A stretch of 64,000 nucleotides of DNA from Erodium maritimum (taxonomy: Eukaryota > Streptophyta > Magnoliopsida > Geraniales > Geraniaceae). Shown piece by piece: positions 32,814 through 41,169 of this stretch. The notes under the pieces are model-generated. The model was not told the DNA's origin. It was given only the letters and a program-made list of their open reading frames with translations, and made no database searches. The position numbers were made by a program, and so were the translations under genes. The DNA is taken from positions 44,572,557 to 44,636,556 of the forward strand of contig OY997594.1 of assembly GCA_963921825.1 (NCBI GenBank). The letters are read 5' to 3'. Numbering within the stretch: position 1 is the first letter of the stretch; every line of letters begins with the position of its first letter.

Positions 32814-35800
32814 ACTCCGGGTCAACGCCAGTCAAACCTACGAAAAACAGGAAAATTTAAAAATTTTAAGCAGACACTAAATTAAACCTAAAATTGACCC
32901 CGAGGGTCATACCAGACTAAATTTGACTCCGATATCGACCAAAGTGAGTTCCGGGGGACTCAGGGCAACTTTCTGGTCAGTTTGGGAAAAGTTGACTTTT
33001 CGCTAGAAAAGTCAACCGAGCGACGTTTTGGTCCATTCGAGGACCGTTTTGGATTCAAAAAGCTTAGCCGTCGTCGCAGCGATCTTAGTTGAGATGTTTC
33101 CTTGTAGTCCGTGAAGTTTCGTAATTTTTGGGAAAAAGTGCCCGTTCAGGGCCCGAAACGTCCGATTTTCGCGAATCTGATTGGAAATTATCTAGGAGAT
33201 ATTTTCCAAAAGGTGTGGGACCCACCTTGCCACATGTCACCAATGTGGTGGTGTTAGGTTTATTGGACAAAACAAAAGAAGACTAAATGGTGTTAGTTTT
33301 GTAAATAAGGAAAGTTGATGTTTTTTTGAAACAAATTAAAAGGGAAGCAAGTGTGTGTCTCGGCCACAAAATAGAAAAAGGGAGAGTTTGAAGAGAGAGA
33401 AAGGAGCTAGAAAGAGGAGAGAAGGTGGAGAGAAAAAGGAGAAGAAAGCTTGGCTTTTTGTCGATTTCCCGACGATCAAACCGGTGGATCGTCTCAACGA
33501 TCAAGGAATCGAGCTCCCACCGGCATTCCCTACGGTGAGAACCTAACCGATTTTCATTTTGGAACGTTTGAATTTTAGGGTTTGAGTTTAAATGGTTTGA
33601 TTATGGTTGAGTTAAGGTGTGGGGTTCGTTAGGAACGTTTTGGGGCGAAAAGGAACATTTTTCGTTGTGGCCGTGTGGGGCCCACTTGGTCGGGCCTCGG
33701 TTTTTTCGTGTTCGGGTGGTCTTGGATGATCCCCGAGTCGATAATTCACACCCGGAACGAATTATGGAGTTAAATGGTAAAAGTTGTAATTGACGGGTTT
33801 AGAAACTTTAAACGCTAATTAAATGACTCGGAAGTTGGAGTTCGATTCCGTCAAGTGCCTAGGAACCCTTGGATTATTCTAAGACCGTAGAAACGAAAAC
33901 GGGAATTTTCGGAGCCCCGGAAGGGCGTTTCCAAAACCCGGGCAGATTCGCCATGTCGGGCGAATCGGGCCTTTCCGGGTCCAATATCGACAATGTCGAG
34001 TAATTGGGGAGTTTGGTAGTGATCGACATTGTCGGGGTTACTTTTGGGCGTCGGGTTTATTAAAATTCAGTTTATGCCTGCAAGCTTAAAAGAGTTTAAA
34101 ATTGTGTTCTTTTAGATCGTGCTGCGGACCGAGGCAAAGGAAAGCTAGGCGAGTGACGGAGATCACGCGGGGCTTATTTGTGCGCTTTTGGAGAAAGCAT
34201 ACGAGGTAGGGAAAAGTAGCCGGATCTCGGCCCTGACTAGGGAAAGTTAACAGTAGAAATGCATGTGACACTAGGGCGTCGTGGGTTAAGTGGGTTATCA
34301 AATATTAGAAAGGCTCGATACGGGAACGTAGCGAATATTGGAAATGCATGTGACACTTAGTAGTGTCGTAGGAGCAGAGAACTTAGCATTGTTAGAATTA
34401 CTGGAGGCATATGACCATGCCCGGAGGTTGATTGCGAACTTTTCGAGATTAGTAGTACTGGAGGCATATGACCATGCCCGGAGGTTGTTTGTGAAACTAT
34501 TGATATTAGGACTGTTAGAGGCATTGGTTATGCCGGAGGTTGATTGTGTATGTTGTGTCTTGGGTGGCCATGAGAGCCCGTACTTTACTGTTGTGTCTTG
34601 GGTGGCCATGAGAGCCCGTACTTTACTGTTATGTTTTGGGTGGCCATGAGAGCCCGTACTTTACTGTTGTGTCTTGGGTGGCCATGAGTGCCCGTGGGGT
34701 TTCGAACCCGTGTCTTTATTGTTGATGTGTCTTGGGAGGCCATGAGTGCCCGTGGGGTTGTTGAACCCGTGTCGTTACTGTCTATGTATCTTGGGTGGCC
34801 ATGAGTGCCTGTGGGGTTGTTGAACCCATGTCGTTACTGTCGATGTATCTTAGGTGGCCATGAGTGCCCGTGGGGTTGTTGAGCCCGTGAGTTATGGTTG
34901 GTGTGTCTTGGGAGGTCGTGAGTGCCCGTGGGGTTGTTGAGCCCGTGAGTTATGGTTGGTGTGTCTTGGGAGGCCGTGAGTGCCCGTGGGGTTGTTGAGC
35001 CCGTGAGTTATGGTTGGTGTGTCTTGGGAGGCCGTGAGTGCCCGTGGGGTTGTTGAGCCCGTGAGTTATGGTTGGTGTGTCTTGGGAGGCCGTGAGTGCC
35101 CGTGGGGTTGTTGAGCCCGTGAGTTATGGTTGGTGTGTCTTGGGAGGCCGTGAGTGCCCGTGGGGTTGTTGAGTCCGTGTTTTACCGTTGGTGTCTTGGG
35201 TGGCCATGAGTGCCTGTGGAGTGTTGAACCGGTCTTGTTGTTGTTTGTTGAATTTTGCTTGTGATTGTGATTGTGTTTGCCCGAGGTTAGTGACCCGACT
35301 TCGTGTCGGGAAATGGTGTGGAATTTGGCTGGCTTACCTGACAGGGATCGGTAAGTTGCGAGCGTTCTTTGGCTGGTCTGACCGAGTTCGAGTCTCGGGA
35401 GGTTGCGAGCGTTCTTTGGCTGGCTTGACTGAGTTCGAGTCTCGGGAAGTTGCGAGCGTTCTTTGGCTAGCCTGACCGAGTTCGAGTCTCGGGAGGTTGT
35501 GAGCGTTTTTAGGCGATGAGAGGGCAGCTCCCCTTCCGACTAGCTATCGGAAAAGCAGCGCTGTATATATCGCCAACAGGTCGACCGCCTGGAGCCTGAC
35601 AGGGATAGGCAAAGCGCGTGGGGCAGGCTCGAGCCCAGCCGGTTAGCAACCGGCACTGAGCAGCTGACAGGAGTGCGATCCTTTGTGATCTTGTTTGGTG
35701 TGTGATCCTTTGTGATCTTGGGTGTTACGTGGTGGTCTGTCGTGTCTTTGGAGGAGGTCGTTGATCGTTGTGTCGGGTCTACCTTACGTGTCCGAGTGTT

Positions 35801-36230
35801 GAGTCGGCTGAGGAAAGTATCAGTGTGTGGGTGTCAGTCGGGTTACTTGAGTTTGGGGATAGTGATCCCCGGGGTTGAGTTGGTTGTTGGTGTTACCAGC
35901 ATTGTCTGCTAATTATGCGATAGTCAGTCTGTTATCCGTGGTGGTGAGCGAACGCTCACCCCTAGCTGCTTTTCCTATAGGTACCGGTCGCAGGCTGGAC
36001 TAGGTGAGCTTTTGAAGCTTGAAGAGCTAGGAGCGGGATTCTGGGTTTATTTGAGTCTAGCGACGGATACCATACTTTTGTCCACTTGTTGGGACGTGTT
36101 TTAAGTTGTAAATATTATTTTGTTGAACAAACGGTGATCTTAAAGTGATTTAATGTAAAAGGTTTCAAAATGTTTTATTGTTTTAAAAGTTCACGTCCTG
36201 AGTTCGGTTTACTGAAATTGGGGCCTGACA
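32814..36230 (+). repeat. 3' LTR of the chromovirus, 3.4 kb with internal minisatellites
   Basis: TGTAATAACCACTCC...GGGGCCTGACA, 3417 bases. It contains a GA-rich transcribed-leader-like region (33370-33450), a minisatellite (34545-35215), a hairpin GGTGAGCG-AA-CGCTCACC (35943-35960) and a pyrimidine tract TGCTTTTCCTA(T)AGG. The last 600 bases nearly equal those of 28269-29299, which suggests a fairly recent pair. The following 5 bases (TTTGA) have no match beside the left LTR, as expected if the left LTR is shared with another copy. Confidence 0.9.
34545..35215 (+). repeat. minisatellite in the chromovirus LTR, 58-bp units
   Basis: Short units (GTCTTGGGTGGCCATGAGAG plus CCCGTACTTTACTGTT, about 40 bases) are followed by at least five near-identical 58-base units, with the word GTGTGTCTTGGGAGG at 34901, 34959, 35017, 35075 and 35133. 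Between them lies GCCCGTGGGGTTGTTGAGCC. Confidence 0.95.
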
Positions 36231-36960
36231 TTTGAGGTTTCCCTTATGTGATCGGGTAATCGGGGTATTGATTTTGTGAGCAATAGTGATTTACTTAGTT
36301 GAGAACATGATCCCCGTTTGAGGTTTCCCCTACGTGATCGGGTAATTGGGGTATTGACATTGTGATCAATAGTGATTTACTTAGTTGAGAGCATGATCCC
36401 CGTTTTGAGGCTTCCCTTACGTGATCGGGTAATTGGGGTATTGACATTGTGAGCAATAGTGATTTGCTTAGTTGAGAACGTGATCCCCGTTTTGAGGTTT
36501 CCCCTACGTGACCGGGTAATTGGGGTGTTGATATGGTGAGCAATAGTGTTTTGCTTAGTTGAGAATATGATCCCCATTCGAGGTTTCCCTTACGTGAGCG
36601 GGTATTTGAGGTATTGATATCGTGAGCAGTTGTGACAGTTTGGTATTAGGTTTTGAGGTAGTTGTTTCCCCTGTTTAGATTGGTAAGTTGTTGATGCTTT
36701 ACTAGTATGCCATAATCGAACGGGTATCCGTGGAGGTGAGCGGAACGCTCATCCCCTTTACTACTTTTCCCGTAGGACTCTGAGGTAGGGACGAGTAGCG
36801 AATACTGGTTTGGTTGCGGAAAGTTACAAGTAAATGCACATAGGATCGCGTGAGGGTTGTGCTTTACGTTGTCGGTGTGACTAATGGAATGGTTGTTCAA
36901 TCTCTGATTTGGGGTCTCCATCACGTGCACGAGTCTTAGATGGTTGGGGGGAAATAGACA
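36231..36960 (+). repeat. chromovirus leader-like segment with five 86-87-bp tandem repeats
   Basis: GAGGTTTCCC or GAGGCTTCCC recurs at 36234, 36320, 36407, 36494 and 36580, each followed by TACGTGA.CGGGTA and GTGAGCAATAGTG-like words. The rest (36650-36850) matches the leader module at 30340-30470 of the adjacent copy. The segment therefore derives from another element's leader, joined directly to the LTR without a primer-binding site. Confidence 0.8.
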
Positions 36961-37385
36961 ATGATTTGTGTGACAGTCGGGTTTAACATGTGATTTTGGG
37001 TAGTAGTCCCATGTGTTATTGTTTGTTGCCGGTGTTCCCAGCATTTCTGCTGGTATGTCGTAGTCAGTCGGGTGTCCGTGGTGGTGAGCGAAACACTCAC
37101 CCCTTGCTGCTTTTCCTACAGGTACCGTTCGCGAGGCGGACTAGGAGGATCTCTCGAGGCTTGAAGAGCTTAGAGCGAGAGTCCGGGCTTTTAGGGTTGT
37201 CCAGCGACGTACACTCATGTTGTAGTGTTCTTTCGCTTTTTAAATTAAAACTCAGTTTGTAAAAGTATTGTTTTGATTGATACTAGTGGTGCTTTTAAAG
37301 CGGTTTATTAAACTATTTGAGACTTTGTTTTACTTGTTTCACCGTTCGCGTTCCGGGTTCGGTCATACCAAATTCGGGGCGTGAC
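36961..37385 (+). repeat. 3' end of a diverged chromovirus LTR
   Basis: Ends CCAAATTCGGGGCGTGACA and contains the same hairpin place (GGTGAGCGAAACACTCACC, 37083-37101) and TGCTTTTCCTACAGGTACCG as the other LTRs. It is clearly diverged from them. Directly after it, CACTA transposase sequence resumes, so 37385/37386 is the right edge of the chromovirus cluster. Confidence 0.75.
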
Positions 37386-37982
37386 AATATTACAAGAGCT
37401 TGTTAGAGGTTATTGAACTTGTTTATGATCATTAGATGTCGGTGGTGTTGTATAAATGTCGATGGTATGACTCAAGAAAAAAGAAGGTTAAGGTGAATCG
37501 TGGAATGATATCAATAAAACCAACGCATATTGATACAAAGAAGACCTTTATTGTCTAGCACTTACGGGCAACATGTATTTTACGTCGACGATCCGTAATT
37601 GGGTGGATGTTAAAAGTTCGTTAACATGATGGAACATCGAGGAATGTATAGAGACAATATAATTGACATGATCAATCATCAGAGACGGAGTCAAAAACAA
37701 GAGGAGGTTCAAGACGCATTTTAAGAGCTCAATCCTTCCTTTACTCCAATCTTAGTAATGAACGAACTGGAAGGTGATCAACATACAAATGTATGGAATG
37801 ACGCTTTAATAATTCTCGATGACCAATTTGAAAAAGATTATGATCATATTAATGAAGAAGTGCATTATGATGAAGAAGAACAATCTGATGATAAAAAAAA
37901 GTTCAACGATGACGAGATGTCGTTTGATGAAGAAGAGTTGTTATTACCTGATGAGCAATCGCCTAATAACGAAGAACTTTAA
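37386..37982 (+). pseudogene. CACTA TNP2-type transposase, C-terminal part
   Basis: Resumes the transposase after the chromovirus cluster. It reads VIELVYDH, VLYKCRWYDSRKKKVKVNRG and SIN(P)THIDTKK (37410-37545), the block that normally precedes FYVDDP in En/Spm proteins. Then come a decayed YVDDP/NW region (37575-37620), and from 37758 an acidic tail very rich in Asp and Glu (HYDEEEQSDDKKKFNDDEMS, LPDEQSPNNEEL) ending at TAA 37980-37982. Acidic C-termini are usual for this family. Stops near 37433, 37556 and 37660-37720 show it is dead. The strand agrees with the part at 25626-26950. Confidence 0.75.
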
Positions 37983-38178
37983 TAATTTCATAATTATTTG
38001 TATTATAATATAACTTTAAGAAAATTATGGTATTGAGCTACATATGATAATTACAATTTCAAATAGGTTATAGATGCTGCAAATGTGGCTGAGGCTTCAA
38101 AAAAAACATGTAACTACATGTGAATTGCGTTATTTCATTGGTAATGAAATTCACAACTAATGAAATGGGAATCACTGG
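37983..38178. other. CACTA 3' untranslated region
   Basis: AT-rich, no gene. It ends at the TSD ACTGG (38174-38178) of the small LTR element and continues after 40260. Confidence 0.4.
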
Positions 38179-38823
38179 TGATACAGGAACGTGGTGGTAG
38201 GATGGAGAACCTTAGCTGGTCGTAGAACACTTTCTAAGGTTCCAATGGATGAAGATGGAGTCGATGATGGAGATTGCTTCAACTGGTCATACAACACTTT
38301 TTGAAGAATCGAAGTAACTAGGAGGATAGATGGTGGATTGAATGACGCCACACAGATTATGGAAAGTCTGTGATAAGTCGAACAAACAACTTCAAGGCTT
38401 CGCACACAAGAAGGTTGAATGTGATAGATTCTTCCCAGAAGAAAACTCGAATTTTTATTTCATAAAAATTGCATAAACTTCTCTATTACATTCTGAATAT
38501 GAACCTTTATATAGGACAGCAACAAGATTCGAAATTAATAGCTTTGGACAACTAAATGACTCTTGGTTTATCTAAATGTTGGAAATCTGCAAATCAGCAC
38601 AAATAGCTTATTAATAGTCTTGAATTCATCTCCCTTGCATTGAATAAGTGGCGGATTTGTCTTTGGAAATATGGAACAAGTTGCCTTCATTAATTCCTTG
38701 AAAAGAGACAAAATGCCTTCATTTAATTCCTTGGAATGAGCCAAAACAGATTTGTTGGAATCTTGAATTGATTTTGAATGTCTTCTTGATTTCCATTCAG
38801 ACCTAGTTTCGATGTCCACATCA
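38179..38823 (-). repeat. 3' LTR of the compact element
   Basis: 645 bases, nearly identical to 39611-40255. It contains the end of the 217-residue frame described below. Confidence 0.95.
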
Positions 38824-39221
38824 TTCCCTCCCTCTTGACAAGGTTCTGACCTCAGAACTGATTCATAACCTTTCAACTTCAATTTCTCCAGCCCTGTAGA
38901 GTTGCAACCTCTTTCCCACTTAGTATCAATACTCGTTGGCCAACAAAGCAATCCAAAGAAGTGTATTGATAATTCATAATAATCAAAACGAAATAGTCTT
39001 GAATATACCTCGAATTTTTCTTCAACAATCAACATGTGACCAGAACGCATAGAGGGCTCCTTATCAGCAATGTTGACAAGAAAAACATCATTTGTTGGCC
39101 CAAGAAGGTTCTGAAATAGTTCAGTCTGCCCAAGCAAAACATCATTTGTCTCCACAAATGCATTCGCATGCCATGATTGTGATATCAGCACATTTGTCAT
39201 TTGAATATCACTTTTGAACAA
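38568..39221 (-). CDS. unrecognised 217-residue frame of the compact LTR element
   Basis: Begins MFKSDIQMTNVLISQSWHAN and runs through the internal region into the 3' LTR, ending FVLICRFPTFR. No zinc knuckle, protease or pol motif is visible. The middle is rich in charged residues (DIETRSEWKSRRHSKS, SKELNEGILSLFKELMKA). It could be a shrunken Gag, a captured host fragment or a fortuitous frame. A separate 60-residue reading upstream (39384-39566) starts 32 bases after the primer-binding site and has a coiled-coil-like segment (QQLLSKMSATLQKLVALIAK), which would suit a Gag N-terminus. The two may once have been one frame. Confidence 0.4.
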   Translation of the reverse strand: MFKSDIQMTNVLISQSWHANAFVETNDVLLGQTELFQNLLGPTNDVFLVNIADKEPSMRSGHMLIVEEKFEVYSRLFRFDYYELSIHFFGLLCWPTSIDTKWERGCNSTGLEKLKLKGYESVLRSEPCQEGGNDVDIETRSEWKSRRHSKSIQDSNKSVLAHSKELNEGILSLFKELMKATCSIFPKTNPPLIQCKGDEFKTINKLFVLICRFPTFR

Positions 39222-39597
39222 TTATGCAATTCCATCCAAGAAGATAGCATAGCCATTATTGGATGGACCCAAAATGAACAAGTTATGCATCGAACATATG
39301 ATTTGGTCTTGCTCCAACAATTCTCGTTCTTCTTGGCTAGATTGTTGTTGTTGCGTACATGTCGCCTTAGGAAATTTTTGTGCTTACAACTTAGCCCGAG
39401 CTTGCTTCTCTTCTTTTCTTTGTTGCTCCTTGGCTATTAAGGCCACCAACTTTTGGAGAGTGGCTGACATTTTTGAGAGGAGTTGCTGCACGTCACTCCC
39501 TTCATTTGTTGGAGCTTGGTGTCGAGGTTGGTATGACCAATATGAACAATATGAATGATATGTCATAGATAAAAAAAACCTGATTTGGAGCGTTTAG

Positions 39598-39609
39598 CTC
39601 TGATACCAG
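39598..39609 (-). other. primer-binding site of the compact LTR element
   Basis: GCTCTGATACCA on +, one base before the LTR start. It reads TGGTATCAGAGC on the element strand (initiator tRNA-Met). Confidence 0.95.
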
Positions 39610-39610
39610 A

Positions 39611-40255
39611 TGATACAGGAACGTGGTGGTAGGATGGAGAACCTTAGCTGGTCGTACAACACTTTCTAAGGTTCCAATGGATGAAGATGGAGTCGATAAT
39701 GGAGATTGCTTCAACTGGTCGTACAACTCTTTTTGAAGAATCGAAGTAACTAGGAGGATAGATGGTGGATTGAATGACGCCACACAGATTATGGAAAGTC
39801 TATGATAAGTCGAACAAACAACTTCAAGGCTTCGCACACAAGAAGGTTGAATGTGATAGATTCTTCCCAAAAGAAAACTCGAATTTTTATTTCATAAAAC
39901 TTGCATAAATTTCTCTATTACATTCTGAATATGAACCTTTATATATGACAACAACAAGATTCGAAATTAATAGCTTTGGACAACTAAATGACTCTTGGTT
40001 TATCTAAATGTTGGAAATCTGCAAATCAACACAAATAGCTCATTAATGGTCTTGAATTCATCTCCCTTGCATTGAATAAGTGGCTGATTTGTATTTGGAA
40101 ATATGGAACAAGTTGCCTTCATTAATTCCTTGAAAAGAGCCAAAATGCCTTCATTTAATTCCTTGGAATGAGCCAAAACAGATTTGTTGGAATCTTGAAT
40201 TGATTTTGAATGTCTTCTTGATTTCCATTCAGACCTAGTTTCAATGTCCACATCA
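39611..40255 (-). repeat. 5' LTR of the compact element
   Basis: 645 bases, TG...CA on +. See the partner LTR at 38179-38823. Confidence 0.95.
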
Positions 40256-40260
40256 ACTGG

Positions 40261-40569
40261 CCAAACGGTGATATCTGTTCCATGAATTTCTCGTCTAAAT
40301 GAAACTGTTATTTGTTATAACAAAAACACATACATTAATATTTTTTACACCAATATGAATCTATTCATGTAAAAAATTAAATTATGAATATCATTTGGAC
40401 AATATTTGTATCTTATTTAATTGGGGCGAAAAAAATGGTGATTCGTAGGTAATTATTTTGAATACTGACGATTCTTAGCCGTCGGTATCGAAAATCATTA
40501 CCGACGAAATGTCATATCGTCGGTAACGAATTCTATAAACGATGTCATTTCTTTTCTTTCTCTAAAAAA
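40261..40569. other. CACTA right subterminal region
   Basis: AT-rich, then a cluster of CGTCGG/CCGACG words in both orientations (40465-40535: GACGATTCTTAGCCGTCGG, ATTACCGACGA, TCGTCGGTAACGA) resembling the left subterminal repeats. No terminal CACTA motif is evident. Confidence 0.4.
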
Positions 40570-40892
40570 TTCCAAGTGTCACTCCTAAAATGGTGTCAAG
40601 TTATGTATTTCTTGGCTGACGATTTTCCATTCGACCAACCAATTAGCTATTTAGGTCAGAAGCGCTCGAGTTCCTCACTTCTCTCTCTTTTCTTTCTCTT
40701 TGTCGTTTTCCCCTTTGTCCTCTTGCTCTTCCGTTTCATCCCGAGCCCACATATCTCTCTCTCTCTCTCATCTTGAGTCTGCATCTCTCCCTCACAATCC
40801 CTCTTATCCGTCCTCGGAGCCTTTGGTGTCGTCGGCGTAACTACCACCGTCCACTCCTTAACTTCCCGTCCCTGCCACTTTCGTCCGTCAAG
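40570..40892 (+). other. 5'-UTR-exon-like segment ending in a splice donor
   Basis: A pyrimidine-rich leader with (CT)n at 40751-40767 and GC-richer text up to CCGTCAAG, followed by the consensus donor GTAAGT (40893-40898) and T-rich intron-like DNA. This is the look of the first exon of a plant gene. The rest of the gene is not found, because a LINE begins near 41170. It could be a captured host fragment. Confidence 0.35.
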
Positions 40893-40898
40893 GTAAGT

Positions 40899-41169
40899 TA
40901 ATTTTCTTTAATTTGATTAAATCATTTTTAAATTCAATTGTTAGAAATGTTAGTCATTTTTGCTAATTCAATTAGTACGATTGTTACTCAGTTTTGTTGA
41001 TTCAATTGCTAGTTACAAGAACTAATATATTTGTAATAATCGGAACGAGCTTATGTCTTTAGTTAATAAAATATTGTATTTTTTAATTGTGTTTGGCGTG
41101 CTTGGTTATGTAACTGTGTTCAACACTGTTAGGTGTTGGTATGATTCCATGGATCTAAGAGAGTAAAAA
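40899..41169 (+). other. intron-like AT-rich DNA
   Basis: T-rich, with no coding. It contains three variants of CAATTGTTAG / CAATTGCTAG / CAATTAGTACG. Confidence 0.3.

Larger units (their letters stand above)
38179..40255 (-). mobile_element. compact LTR retrotransposon with intact ends (TRIM/LARD-like)
   Basis: Two 645-base LTRs (38179-38823 and 39611-40255) start TGATACAGGAACG and end GTCCACATCA on +. The perfect TSD ACTGG stands on both sides (38174-38178 and 40256-40260). The primer-binding site GCTCTGATACCA on + (39598-39609, reverse complement of TGGTATCAGAGC) and the purine tract AGAGGGAGGGAA on - (38824-38835) show that it reads on the minus strand. Only 787 bases separate the LTRs, too few for pol, so it must move with enzymes of another element. 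LTR differences are few, so the insertion looks recent. Confidence 0.95.
15223..40560 (+). mobile_element. decayed CACTA (En/Spm) transposon carrying nested insertions
   Basis: The coding evidence is a TNP2-type transposase in two same-strand pieces, 25626-26950 and 37386-37982. The left end is proposed at TACTACACAAGGAAATCAC (15223), a diverged CACTACA-type terminus. It is followed by repeated subterminal words (GACGA, ATTGAAA, TTTCATTACCGATG). Similar words in opposite orientation (CCGTCGG, ATTACCGACGA, TCGTCGGTAACGA) occur at 40465-40535. No clean right terminus was found. Removing the copia element, the chromovirus cluster and the small LTR element leaves about 4.4 kb. The transposase identity is strong; the outer limits are inferred. 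Confidence 0.5.

Noticed and set aside
34545..35215. Minisatellite as a CRISPR array
   Set aside because: The whole 58-base unit repeats without unique spacers, it lies inside a plant LTR, and no cas genes are present.
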